A model generated the notes under the pieces. That model had not been told where the DNA came from. It did no database searches and was given only the letters and a program-made list of their open reading frames with translations. From Asterias rubens (taxonomy: Eukaryota; Echinodermata; Asteroidea; Forcipulatida; Asteriidae), in assembly GCF_902459465.1 (NCBI RefSeq), contig NC_047066.1:15503047-15567046 (forward strand): a stretch of DNA of 64,000 nucleotides, written 5' to 3'. Position numbers and translations under genes: made by a program. Each line of letters opens with the position of its first letter. Within the stretch, counting starts at the first letter, position 1. This document shows, in pieces, positions 23,001-38,000 of the stretch.

Positions 23001-26000
23001 TTGCAAAGGTTACGTCCATTGGAAAAGCTTAAAGTCAGTGTATAGACGATGTGACCTGTGACATCACATGTTTACAAAAGGGCCACAGAGCCTGGACTTC
23101 CTGCAGGCGAAACTTGTACACAGCCATAATGGTAGAAATCATAAAACCTTATATTTTATAAAGATTTCACTGTCTAATTCTTATCAACTTTTGATATGAT
23201 GAAAGGGGGCACATCTCAAAACTTGTCCAGCTTTTACTTTCATAATTCTTTGTTGATTTATGCGGAAATTATGACACAAAATGTCAACTTTCCCATATGA
23301 CCTGTGTAGTATCTTACCTGCCAGAATATACAAAGAATATACAAGGTCACACTTATTGTAAACAAAGTTCACATGGTCGATAAATTATACCTAATAGCAT
23401 TTGAGAGGGCAAGGCCATTTTCATTTTGCAAAGAGCACTTCCATTGGAAAAGCTTAACACCGAATAGGAAGCTTTTATAAAGGCACCAAGGCCAAAACCA
23501 GAGTTAGTAGAGGCCATGGGCGTTGTGTCATTTTATGCCTGAAAAAAAAATCTACCTAATTAACAATAAAAAAACATACCTTTTGAGGTAAAAGTTGTTG
23601 CAGCCTTTGCCAGGCTAGAATCTGAACCAGCCTCTCGTCTAGCTTACTAAGCTCCACATCTAAAAAAAAAATCCAAAAAGCACAGATACTACAATCACTA
23701 GTTTTTAATTCCCAATATACATTGAAGGAGGAATTCGACTTCTGAACAGGCCCAGGCCTTAAAGGGAAGGTACCCATTTGGTAATTACTCAAAATAAATA
23801 TTAACTTAAAAACTGACTTGGTAATGAGCATTGGAGAGCTGTTGATAGTATAAAAGATTGTGAGAAACGGCTCCCTCTGAAGTCATGACTCAACAATGCA
23901 ATTAACAGTTGCAACTTCGAACTAGTTGCACAGGCTTAGTGTTTATATCCCCTTGTGGGAGTTAGCTGAGTTCCCTTGACGGGAAGATCATCTAAACAAA
24001 CAAACTATGCAATCTAAACAGTAGTGGCAGGACGGCTTTGTAGAGGTACTGGTCACCTGTTCTTCCTTGCCAGTCACTGGCTTGGTATTTTTTATATATT
24101 TTGCTTCTTTGTATCTGTATGTATACATTTGTATATTTGTACGCCAGTGTAAAGGTTTTCTCGGTCATTTTGATAAATAGTGCAAAATAGAATCGTTCGG
24201 TGGTAAAATTGGCTTCTCATTCGCAGAGCAAAACCTATACACTAAAACTAATAAATGCTTTACCTCCACTTCCCTCTACACAGGACTGCAGTGTGCTATT
24301 GAGGTTAATAATTGCTGGTGAGGAGCTGAGAGACGCTGTGGTCACTTTGGATGATGTGGTGGCATTCCCTGAGCTGCCTACAATACTTGATTTACTGCCT
24401 CCTGCTAAAACAAACAACACCAACATTGAATTCAATTACAAAAAAACTGTAATCATCCTCAATAGGCAATTATGATACTTCTTAAAGGCACTGGACACTA
24501 TTGGTAATTACTCAAAATAATTATTAGCATAAAACCTTACTTGGTGACAAGTAATGCAGAGCTGTTGACAGTATAAAACATTGTGAGAAATGGTCCCACT
24601 GAAGTAATGTATTTTTCAAGAAAGAAGTAATTTTCCACAAATTAGATTTTGAGGTCTCGAAATCAATCATCTGAAAGCACACAACTTCGTTTGACAAGGG
24701 TGTTTTTTCTTTCATTATTATCTCGCAACTTACAACCAATTGAGCTCAAATTTTCACAGGTTTGTTATTTTATGCATATGTTGAGACACACAAAGTGAGA
24801 CACACAAAGTGAGAAGACTGGTCTTTGACAATTACCAATAGTGTCCAGTGTCTTTTAAGCAGTTTCATATTTCGATGAACACCCAAAAATTAATGACCAT
24901 AAAAACGATCGGGTAAGAGGCACTGCAGCTTCTTCAGCGATATCTCAAAAACGCTACCACCTCAATTCAATCTGCACATGTTTGTTCTATTGTCCAATAC
25001 CTATTTATATAGGATTAAAACAATCGAACGGTTGCAAAAACCAGCCCAAATCAAACTAAAAGGGAAGATACACGTTTGGTTATTGTCAAAGACCAGTCTT
25101 CTCACTTGGTGTATTCACTAATAACCATAAAATAACAAGCCTGTGAAAATTTAGGCTCAATTGGTCATCGAAGTTGCAAGAAAATGATGAAAGAAAAAAC
25201 ACCCTTGTTGGACGAATTTGTGTGCTTTCAGATAAGAATAAAAGACTTCTAGCTAGAAGTCTTTTATTATTTTAATGAGAAATTACCTCTTTTTCAAAAA
25301 CTACGTTACTTCAGAGGGAGTCGTTTCCCACAATGTTTTATACTATCAACAGCTCCCCAATGCTCGTTACCAAGTCAGTTTTTAAGTTAATATTTGTTTT
25401 GAGTAATTACCAAAGGTGTACCTTCCCTTTAACATCTTTCAGAAGTTCTTCCATCATTACTGAATCATGTAACACCCTCAATCATTGCGCACTTCATCTC
25501 TGTTTTTTTCATGTGCAAACCTTTTCATAAAATTAAAAGGAGAGGTAGCAAGCTAATAGACCAGGGCAAAATTTCATAGAGCTGCTTAAACAGAAAATAT
25601 TGCGTAACAATTTTCTGGTCAGCATAGTTTTGTTGTGCTTAGCTACTTGTTGTGCTTAAGCAGCCCTATGAAACTGGGCCACGGGCCTAACTTGATAGAC
25701 TTAAGCGCAATAAGGAGCAGAGTACAAAATAATTCTGCTTACCAGAATAAGGTTACCACCCCCAAATACTATCTCACATCTACCCTCTGTCAATGCAGAG
25801 CTGCCAACATTGGTTTTTGAAAATCAGGAAGATTTTATTTTAAGTCAGAAAGACTCAATCTCAGCACGCGTCATGACGATTTTTGCGGACATAAAAACCA
25901 ATATTCATGTACAGACATATACATTTGAAATATTACTAAAGAATATTGCACGTAGTGCAAAAGGCATGGTTTTCATCCTTTGATGATTTCTTTATACAAG

Positions 26001-29000
26001 GCCATTCTTTGTGGTAGTCTTCTTTGTATTTTTGAGCGTATTTAATTTTCTTCAGCGACTTACCAGTTGCTCTGCTGGGCGGCGCCATTTTGCTTTACAT
26101 TCCCAACCACGTTCCCAGTGGTGTACGATGTAGCAGCGTCGTTTGCTCGATCGTGGGCAGTGCGTCGTAACGATCCCACACGAGTATTACGCCACTGTAA
26201 GTGCAATCATCTATTCCAGGGGTTAGTGACGAGAGGTATCGATATAGCGCGCTACCCATGGTGGCGAGGTTGATCAGTGCCAAACATAGCATGCACATGT
26301 ATGGATGCGCAGAAGACGAAACTACGGTTAGAACAACTTTTTCTGCGAATGTATGCAATTAAATATGCACGCGCGCAAACGTTATACACACACGGGCCAC
26401 GGCGGAGGGCTAGGAAATTCGTCAATTTTATTATTTTTTCATTAACAGGTTGGGGATCCGGGAGATTTTGACTGCTTGCGGGATGACGGAAGATTGCCGT
26501 CAAATACGTGAGTCTTCCGCAAAATCCGAAAGAGTTGGCAGCTCTGTGAATGATATCCTGCATATGTTGCCTTAGCAGAAATCTATTAACAAATTTGATT
26601 AGCTATTATAAGCAGCTCTATGAAATTGGGCCCAGATTCAAAAAAAAAATTTCAACTCACCCCCATTTGAGACAGTGACTATTTTCCCCTGGGCCGACGA
26701 TAGAGTCACCCCTCCGGTCGTTGCTATAGTAACCTTCGCAGTGGCTCCTATGCCACCTGACCTATTGACCAGTGACTGAGACCCTTCCATTTTTGCATTA
26801 GGGTGGACTGATTGATGACTCGTTGCTCTGGGCAAACTGGGCCCCGTCGTCAATCCTTTACTCGATGCCGACGTGGATATAATCTTATGAATAACAGCTG
26901 GGTTGGCTTTGCTAACTGAGTTCACAAGTGACTTTCCAACCATCGATCCATTCACCGGACTGGCCATATTCACCATAGAATCATTCTTGTTCGATATCGT
27001 CACGACTTTAAGTCCTAAATTATTATGGGGTAACGTTTCTCCTGCCTTGGTTTTCAACAAGGTGTGGTTTGTCATACCAGCCTCTTTCACTACGATGGTA
27101 TTCAAGGTCCCTTCAATTTTGTGTCCTAAGGTTTTATTTATTGTCACTGGACCGTTTTGTAGCGGCACGGGTCCATTGCTCAGTTTGATCTCTCTGTGCT
27201 TGAGGTCTACTTTGCTTTGACTCGAATCAATCGTGCTTTCAAGTCTCTTCTCCGCTAACGTCGTGGAGGTGCTATGTGTTGGGATTGGGGTCCTACTCGA
27301 GGAGTGCAGAGGTGTTGTCGAACTATGTAATGAGGCAGGACTGTTTGCAGCTGAAGAGTGTGTGGGTTTGGACAGTGAGGAGGTGGTGATGATCTTTGGT
27401 CTGATTGGATCCTTAGGTAGTTGCTTCTTGACCATGTACCTTGTTATACTCGTTTGTAAGGCTGTCACACACTTCAACCACTGTAAAAAAATATAACATA
27501 ATTTCAACTATCCCATGATTGGTTTGAGAGTCAAATGAAAACAAAACTGTTCCTTGATCGAGGCTTGAAGCTTAATTTATTTCAGCTGCCATGCACAGAA
27601 AAAATATCTCAGCACATCACTTAGCAAAGCAAATTTTTGGCAAAAAATACCAATTGAGGAACCCTAATTCAATAACACTGTCAACTCTTCCACAAAAGAA
27701 ACGCAGTAAAGTTTTTCAGCTACATGCAGACAACCAACATTTGCATCTTGCAATCAGGGAGATTTTGTGTAACAATCAGGGCAATATTTACATTCAACAT
27801 AAATGTGTATGTAATACGAAAAAGGTTTCCGCAATCAAGGGGATTGTCAAATTTGTTGAGAACATTGAAAGATTGGTTTATTTCCAGGTGACCTTTATGC
27901 AGAATCAGGGAGAACTGGCAGCTTTGCTAAGGCATAATGAAAAATTAATTGGCGTATCAGGCCCCCCAAAAATAAGGTAGGTGGGGATTTTTAAAATATT
28001 TTTTTCCCCTTCCAACAACGAAAATGACACGCTTTCTAATTGTTTAAGCCAGTAGTATACACGACAACAAAAGAAAACAAGGCTACACACAACAAATAGT
28101 ATACTTTTAAACTCTTGATGACATTTATTTAATTTTTATGTATTTAATTGATTTAAATTAAAAAAATTCTTCCCTGGAAAAAAATTAAAATATCTAGGGT
28201 CGGCAGTAATTTTTAGGGTAGTTCGGGTTACGCCAACGTAACATTTTTTGGGGGGATGCCTAAATGTTAAGCAATGAATGAAGTTTTGAACACATAACAG
28301 GCCTGCTTACCTCTTCCTGTTCCTCCGGTGAACAGACAACACTGTTAGACCTGAATCCCTCTGGTGTCATACACACTAATCTAGGCTTCTCGTTAGGAAG
28401 AGGCAACGACGGTGGAGGGAGGGCATACTGACACTTGATGGCCTTGGGCACCACCATCGCCGGCCGCTTGACCACCTTCTCTTTATGCTTCGGGGGCGGG
28501 CCCGTACTTCTTAGTTTGTGCATGAAGCGGAGTTTGATGGCGTTTTGGTCTAGCCGGCCGTGGAATTCATTGAAGATACGACAACGCTCGGTGTAATGGA
28601 CTCCTTGAAAACCAGTCTGTAACAAAATAAAAATATCACAGTTCTTAAAACTCAGGGCTCCAATTTTGGTATACAAAAACACAAGACAGCAGGACTTGTA
28701 GCTCTTCATCTTTACTGGACCAGGCCTTTATTTAAAAAACCAGGTTCAAAATAAGAAACAGACTAGAATCAGAATGAGAACATAGTTTGACCAAATAGAC
28801 TGTTTTATTTGAACAAAACTATATGAGGATATTTATCTCTTCTGTTGTCCGAGTGATACTCAGCAGGATTGAAAGATATTTGTGAGACTTAAACTCAACA
28901 TTTGAACATCATTATTTTGAGACAAAGACGTTGAATTGAAACAAACAAGACCATTGTCATGTCTTGAGTTTACTGGCTCGGCACTGAAATCAGTGTTCAA

Positions 29001-32000
29001 AATGGGCCACACTGGATTTTCTTCTATTCTTAGCGGTCTCCCAACTGTTAGCTGCCGTGTAGCTAAGGATCAAACCCAAGTTTATGATACAACCTAGGAA
29101 GCGGCAGCCAGGGGATGCAACTTTTTAAGAAAGATAGAGAGAACAAGAAGGCCATGATATGATAAACGTGAATAAAATGCTCTAGTCTTGAAGTCACTTA
29201 CCATGGAGTGTTCAGGATGGTTTGGACACATCCATCTGCCGGTCGGCATGGCAGTCAATGGAGGATTGATACAGTCTTTGTGGTACAATAGAGGGCAGTA
29301 GTCACACTGTATCAAGGGACTTAGGCGGCAGCTCCTGAAACACCACAACAAAAAGATATACCATTACAGGGCTGTATGCTTTGTTTATGAAAGGGCAAGG
29401 GCACCAAGGCATTTTTGTCTTGGTAAAGGGCACCCAATGATGAATATGCAAATTTGTACTGGAGCATTTCAAGGGCACCAAGGCAATGACCAGGGGACAC
29501 GGGGGCAATCGCCTTTGTTGCCTCCGTGAAGTATCAGGCCTGCTATTATACTAAAGGGTCTTTTTGGACACAAAACACAATGTCCACAGATTGTGATTAA
29601 ACTTACACGGTTTGAAGATAATGATAGTAGAAAGCTTCCCTTAAAATATTACAAACTAAGGTGCTGTAGTTTTTGAGAAATGAGTAAAACTAGTAACTAA
29701 AATTATTTTAGCATGTAAAACTTATTTTCGTGACCTTGTTTACCTCATTTCTCAAAAACACTACAGCACCTCAGCAAATAATATTTTAAGGGAAGGTTTC
29801 TACTGTCATTATCTTCAAACTGTGTAAGTTTAATGTAAACCTGTTGACAATAAGAAGGGAATAAATGGCTGGTGAAAACCGACATGGTCGCGGCCATGTG
29901 ATAAAGGACAAAGCTGAAGGCAATGTCCTTATTGCACTAGGTCCTTTATTGCACAAGGTCCTTTATTGTTTTAAACAGACGGTTGAGATCGAGTCACTTT
30001 AAAACACATGTTTTATAGTGTGTTTAAACATGGCCATTCTGATTTCCCCTTGACCAATCACAATGGATAACTGTTGAAAAAAAGTAGGACATTTTCTTGC
30101 GTACAAAGGCTGACCTACATGTACACATTGAATGGGCTTTTGTAAACTTTCAAGGCTGGTATTTTTCAGAATTTTTGCACAAGAATCAGAAAGACTAAAG
30201 TAGGAAGAATATCTTGCCTGTATCAATGTTAAAGACGCTGGACACTATTGGTAAATTTCATACACCAGTCTTCTCACTTGCTGTATCTCAACATAATGCA
30301 TAAAATAACAAACCTGTGAAAATTTGCGCTCGATTGGTCATCAGAGTTGCGAGATAACCATGAAAGAAAGAAACACCCTTGTCACACGAAGTTGTGTGCT
30401 TTCAGATGCTTGATTTCGAGACCTCAAATTCTAAACTTGAGGTCTCGAAATCAAACTCGGGGAAAACTACTTACTTCTCGAAAACTATCGTCACTTCAGA
30501 GGGAGCCGTTTCTCACAATGTTTCATACTATCAACCTCTCCCCATTACTCGTTACCAAGTAAGGTTTTATGCTGATGATTATTTTGAGTAATTACCAATA
30601 GTGTCAACTACCTTTAAGGCAAACTTGTGACTTTTGTTAATATTTGGGGAGAAAATATGCACTTTTTCAGGACACCTTCGTCTACCACAAAGCAAGACAC
30701 TTACTTGTTACACTGAAAGCACAACTTGGCTGGTAAAGGGACTATACCATTGTCTATCTCATGGGGCTTCTTGAAGTTTTTGGACAATTCTTCTTTCCGC
30801 CTTTTTCTGCTACTTCCTGGAAAGTGTTATACAGACAAATATTACATAATGCTAATCAATATGAAAGATGGATTTAAAAAAAAAAATTATGCAAGTTTGC
30901 ATCAAACAATGCTAAAAGCCACCCCTGGTAAGAGGCTACAGGAAGAACAGTGTTTAAGATGAAAATAACTCGGGGGAGCTGAAGGTAGGAATTGATGTAC
31001 ATAAGTAGGATGGAGGGAAGCAATACAACAGGCAAGGAGTTCCAAAGAGATGCACTGAGTGGAATAAAGCTGGTGGAATGGCTCAGCAAAGCAAGAGTGT
31101 ATGGGTTAAGAAAATTCTCTCAAAATAATGTATTCTCACCATTGCACTCATTAACATTTATTATTTGTATAATTGTCTCCTTCAGATGGGATTACTATAT
31201 CAAAACCATTTTGAAAGAGGATTTTGACTTCTGAACATCTCCCAGGCCTTAATTAAACTGACATCAGCCATAGTAATTACCATGGCGCCTTGTGCTTTTA
31301 CTGTAGTGCCCTTTGCCAAGTACGAATTCACACTTTCCTTATAGAGATTCCCCTTTGCTCAAGAAAAACTGCCATGCCCCTTCAAGAGAGAAGTCCAGGG
31401 CCTGAAGTGTATACACATGATTGTGGCTGTGCACCAAAGCAGTTTCAACCACTGCAATAATTAACAATCACTATTTGTCTAATAATCACATTCAGAAGGG
31501 ATAACTATGTACGTATCAAATTACTAAACCATTTTCAAGGATGATTTTGACCTCTTGAGTATATCCTAGAATTGTTTGCTTTAATTTTATTATGTTTTGT
31601 TGTCACACATAACCAGTGAAATGCACTTTGGTGTGCGAGTCTAAACCATTAGAATACATTTTGGGTGGTGTTAGATCAAGCCTGCCATTAACCCAAAAGC
31701 AGCCACAGTAATTACCATCGTGCCCTGTGCTTTTACTGTGGTGCTCCTTGCAAAGTTACAATACAAATTTACTCTCCTCATAAAAGTCCCCTATACTAAA
31801 GGAAATGTGCTATATAATAGAGATAAATGATTGACACACTTACCTGGCAATGGGGCAAACACCATGTAACTCCCTGGCAGACCAAACTGTACAGGATTCT
31901 GTATCTCCGCAGCCTTCACTAACATCTGGAATGGATTCTTGATTTCCCCGACGTGCTTCGGACTGTCCGGGGCGTTTGCCATTGGCACCTCCCCCATCTT

Positions 32001-35000
32001 CTCCCCCATCTTCTCCAGAACGAGTCTGATATCTCGCTTGGCCTTGAGGTCAGCCGTCCTAGCATCTTGTACTGGCTTCTCCAGGGTGGATCTGAGGTCT
32101 CGTTTGGCTTCAAGGCGGGCTAGCCGCGTCCTGGTGGTTGGGGCAGAGCTTGTGGAGGGCTCGTCGGGAACGAGTGCAGCAATTACCGGCGTGGTCGGCC
32201 TTCCTGGCTGGGTCTTAGCTTGTTGGACTTCCTTCTGTGCCTCTCTGTAGTGGAAGGAAATGGTTGATTACAATTCATTCTATCAAATGTTTAAAGGAAC
32301 GTTACAGAATTGGTAAGAAACAAAAATCGTGAAGATCACAGATTTACATAAAACTTACATGGTCTAATGATGATGATAGTAGAAAACATTCCTTGAAATA
32401 TTTATGTTGGAAATTTCATATTTGATGAGAAACAAATAGTCTAACTTCGCGTTTGGAGTTAATCGCGAAGGGAGCAGTTTATTCATTTTTGTTTTGGCAT
32501 TGGCAATGCAAAATTTTTGATCAGTTTTTCACTATTCTCTCGTGACCCAGATAGCCGATCGATCTCAAACTTCTACAGGTTTGTCAGTTTATATATATGG
32601 TGGATTACATAAAGAAAAAACACCCTTGTGACACGAAGTTGTGTGCTTTCAGATGCTTGATTTCGAGACCTCAAATTCTAAATCTGAAGTCTTGAAATCA
32701 AATTTGTGGAAAATCACTTCTTTCTCGAAAACTACATCACTTCAGAGGGAGCTGTTTCTCACAATGTTTTATACCATCAACCTCTCCCCATTACTTATCA
32801 CAAAGTAAGGTTTTATGCTAATCATTATTTTGAGTAATTACCAATAGTGTCCACTGCCTTTAACATATTGAAGAGATAAAAATAGCATATCCTATGTCTG
32901 TACACCAGAGCTACCAACATTTGCATCTTGCAATTAGGGAAAGTTTGTATAACAATCAGGCCCAGGGAGATTTGGTTAAATTTTTGTTAAATTTGGTTAT
33001 CAGAACGTGGAAAGATTGGTTTGATTTCAGGGAACTTTCAACAGAATCCTGGAGATTTGTATAAAATTATTTTTGTATAAAGTTGATTTGTATTGTTTAA
33101 GTTATCTACCAGTGAAAGACAAAAACAGCAATCACAACATCAAAGCGCGTTTGACCCTGCAAAGCAATTGACTGCACAACATAAAATATGGTTGATGCAT
33201 CAATCTAAATGTGTAAATCTCTTTACAGCAGTGTTGAAAAGTTCAAAAATTAATAAGAATAGGTGGTTTTCCGAACGAACACTACTCAAAAGAGATGGTG
33301 CTACTGCAAACCTTACCTAATGATAGATACTCCCATTTTATAAAGTGAAAATCTAAATTGCAGCAGATTGTTTTCAAATTGGAATTGGAATTGAACAATT
33401 TGCTGGACTTTGGGCATGCCTTAGCAGTTGTGATTGGTCAGTACAATACGGAGGCGGGATTTCATGGATTGGATTGCCATCTATAAACCCCAAAGCAAGA
33501 ATTACACACCAACTACATTGAGTTACCCACCTATAAGCCTGTAGCTGTACCAGCCTCAGACAGGGCTTGTTCTCTCTCATCAGTCGGTCATTCAACCTCA
33601 TCGTTGGCTTACTGGGTGCAGCAGGGGCTACCACCTTGGCGACTGCAGGGACCTTAGCTCCTGCAGACGGAATCTTACCCGATGTGGCTACCACTGGCTG
33701 CTTAGCTTGTTTGTCCTTTTCTGATTTTGTCGACGTGACTGAGCTTGCATCGTCGTCTTGAGGCTGAAAATATTTGGGAAATAATTAAATCTCAAGTTAA
33801 ATGTGCGCAAAAGTTGTTTTTTGCCCTAGACATATAAGTTTACATATAAATTTTAGAACAGTTGGCACTGGTATTTGTAAGTGTTTGTGAAAAATTTTCC
33901 CATCTGATATGCTTTGAAGAAGTTGTGTTTGACTCAAACTTAATTTTCCCAGTTTTTTTAAGCCAAAGAAGCATTTGGATGTGAAACAAAAAATTAAAAA
34001 GGTTGTAAATATGCCCACTTTTATTTTCAAATCTTGCATTACTGTCTGAAATGCTTTGATGAAGTTGTGTTTGACTTCACTTGCCCAGAAATAAGCATTT
34101 GGACGTGACACAAAGATTAAAAAGAATGTTAATACGCCCATTTTTTTTAATTTTAAATTGTCATTATGAATTGCATAAATCAATCAATTGCCCGGATTCA
34201 AACTCACAACCCTTCGAGTGCATTTCCTGCAGTCTAACCGCTTGACCATGGTGAGTGTACACTGGTTGTAACACAAGGCTGCTTACATTAATGTGTGTTT
34301 CTTCTTGACAAGCCAGTTCTTAAATACTGAAAACTGCATCATGTACAATGTACATTACAGACAGACTGCATAATGTGCAAGCTGTTTATTTAACCTGCAT
34401 ACACTCTGTAGTTGAGACTTTATTCATATCAATTACATTCATCTACAATTTTGAAAGGGGCAAACATTGACATTGTAAATTATCCCCCTTAACAGTGATC
34501 TGCTGGCTGGCCAAATAAGGGAATCAATGTGTGGTGATGAGGTTTTCAACTAGTGGTTTAATCCCAACGAGGCCTGGTTCTTGATCATTTTACCGAGACG
34601 AAGTCAAGGTTAATTATCAAGAACCAGGCCTCGGCGGGTTTAAACCACTCGTTGAAAACCGATTCAACACACTTTGATTCCCATTCATAAATACCTTTTC
34701 GGTCAAAAAACATCAACACTTATGGTCAAAAAGTAAAAAGAATGCAAAATTATAATTTTTCAATGATTTCTTTCAAAACGACACTCCTCCAGCTATGAAT
34801 GGTAAGACCCCGTCAAGGCCCTCGGGTAAACAACTCCTTATAAGGGAATGCTGTACGCGTCATGCGTATCGCGTGATGTGGCACAACTGTCTCGGCCGTT
34901 GCTCTCGATCAATAGGAATGAAGAAACTGTCTTATAAACACAGGTGCAAACTCGCGTGTCACGCCCATGTTTCAACACTTTTTACTGGTCATAACCAAAG

Positions 35001-38000
35001 GTTTAAACACACCCATGTGACGCACTCTCCACCAATAGGAATAGCGAAACTGTTGAGGTATTTATGAATGTCAATTTAATATACACCTGAGGACCAGTCA
35101 ATATGATGTTCAAGTGCCCAGGTTTTTTTCACAACTGTGGAGTATTTTGGACTCAAATTTTGGGATGTTTGGCCGAAGCACACTGAACTGAAACAAGGTC
35201 TTCAAAATGTTTTCTACTTGGTGTTTATCTTGGGTTTAAAAGCTCTACTGTGCAATCTGGAGCATTCTGTGTGGTTTCCTCTAGATTTTTTTTGTGAAAT
35301 TAAACTGAAATTTATTCTGTACCTCAATGCACTGTGTGACACCTTGACAGAAAACAAATTGTGTATGATAAATAATTATAAATTATATTGCGTAATGAAA
35401 TTATGTACTTGGGTATATGTAATACCAAAAGAACCAATTATGAGATAAATACTCTGTAGTTTGGCCTAGTCTTAGTGTAATTATTGTTCAAGTATAAACT
35501 GTTCAGTTGTCAGGGATGATTCAGCAAACATTTCGTGCCGTCTTGTTGATTTTCCGTAGACAAAATTGTTATTTACACATTTATAGCTATTGCCATTGCC
35601 AGGGTAACCAAGCAACTGCACATAAACCATACAATATCATGTGCATGATTTCCCACAAGACATCCTTGTGTAATGTTCCCAATGTATGTACTGCACTAAG
35701 ATGATTATGCAGCAAATGTGCAGAGCCTTTGCTCTGGTGAGTCACTGCCAACTGCTCACTGCCCACCAATCACAATGACTACATGTAGCAGCAGTAATGG
35801 ATGCATGTCTTATTCAATGACGGATGGACAGACAACCAAGAAACCAAAGTCACTATCACTTTAAATAGCACAGAGGCTTGTACTGTTCTGCTGGTTGAAT
35901 CTGACAACTTAATGTCGTTGTAGAATGTAAAGTACACCCTCAGAGCTCACATACATGTACGTCTATCATGCTGAACTACTGTATTGGTTGTGTACAGTGC
36001 AATCATTGATTGGGTATTGAATAGAAAGTGACGTGTTTTTGCACTGGCAATGGTATCATGCTGATCTCAGCACATTTTCAGATGATCCTGACTAACACAA
36101 AACCTAGACAATTCCAGGGTAAGCTTGGGCGATATCGATTTATTTTATTCACGATATATTGCCAACAATATATCGCGATATTCAATATAATAGCGATTAA
36201 TGAAATTTGACATCATCAGTCTTCAAACTCCAAGTGAAAGTTGTAGAAGAGACAGTCATAGCTTAAGAGAGGTGTTCTAATGACCTATTCTTCTGGTTTT
36301 ACTCCAAACCTATGGGGTGCAGGATGTCTCAGCTAGCAAATACATCGCGATATTTAATCGATATTGCAATATATCGCGATTATCGCGATTATTGTGATAT
36401 ATCGCGATATATCGATATTTCGATTAAAACCAAATCCATCCGATATCGAAATCGTTTCCAAATTAATATCGCGATATTCGATAATATCGTGATATCGCCC
36501 AAGCTTATTCCAGGGCTCAATTTTTCCACTGCACCACTGGCCCAAGGTCAGTGATTTTAGTGTAGGGCCAGTAAACTCAAGACAGGACAAGTCCGGTGGT
36601 CTTTTTTTTTTTTTTTTTCAACATCTTTGTCTCAAAAGAATGATGTTCAGTTCAGTACTGTTTAGTTTAAGTCTCACAAGTATTTTCAATCCTGCGTAGT
36701 ATCACCCACACAACATACAAGATCAATCTAGATAGCTACCCATGTTCTCATTTTTATTCTAGTACCTTTTCATTTTTATTCCTGTGTTGTGAATAAAATC
36801 CCGGTCCAGTAAAGATTCTGAGCTCCAAGTCCTGTGATCTTGTGGATTTTGCCCCCATTTTGACCATCTGGGTGTTACATTTCTCATTTGTAAATAATAA
36901 TCAGGTATGGGGTGTACAAACCATTCTTAAAAACTGGCTTGCCTGCCTTGTTTAACACCTTACTCTAAACCCACTGCCTCTGCAATGATGCAATACACAA
37001 CCTGAAATTGCATCACCAGAAATTGGAAGGGTCTTGTATCTGGCATGGTTTTTGCGACACAAGTGTCTGTGCCTCTTTTGAACAAGTCTCGAGTTTTTAC
37101 TATTTTGGACATGTATTGTTGTTTGAAAATTTGCTGTTTTAGGACCCCTTGATGTAAGTTTTTTGACATAATGATTATTAGTGATTATGAAGACTGCAAA
37201 TAAGGCTTCGGTTACCCTGTTTCCACATAGATTTGACTACTACCTTTTTAAGTTTTGTTCAGCTATGAAATAAATTAACCCTCACAAAACAACTGATACT
37301 TTTGTTGTTGAATTACACTACACATGTACATGTAAGTACATGTATGCACTTGAAGTCTTGAATTTTCCGAGACACCACTGTTTGTAGTTCGCCACAGTGT
37401 GCTTTTTCCACCACGTGGAAAAAATTCCAATGCCCAACACAAGCTCCCGCCTAACTTCAAGCCCCCTTTCTCACAAACCTTGTTAAAGAAACCTAGAAAA
37501 CATTGTAAGAAACCTTGTGAAGAAAGGAATTACATGGATGTACTGTGCACACCAATCAGGCCAAACCTACCTCAGGGGCTACCGTGCACTTGTGACACAA
37601 CCATTCACCGGGAGGTAGATCTTCGTCGCACAGCGGAGGGTTACTGATAGAGAGAGCGAGGGAGAAAAAGAATGACATAATTAGTAGTTGTGGCATACAC
37701 GAACATCTGAGCCCCTAAGAAACTTTCTGTCGTGGGAGTACAATTGGGCGACTAGTGAATCCACTACCCGACTAGTTGTGCTTCAAAAAGTCTGGACTTC
37801 TTCACTAGTCACGAGATGGTTCAAATCGAGGCCGAAGTATGCGTTGCAAAGAATGCCATTGCAGCAAGCAACTCTTTTGATGCAACATTATCAGAGCAGA
37901 CAATGACAATAAGGTCTGGGGTACTAGTAAAACTAGTCACTAGTTCTTTAACTGGTCACATTTTGATACATGTATTGTATATCATTGTTTTAAAAAATGG

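Noticed and set aside
35137-35448. 103-codon plus-strand open frame in PHF12 intron 3
   Set aside because: AT-rich, with no recognisable domain, repeats or splice context.
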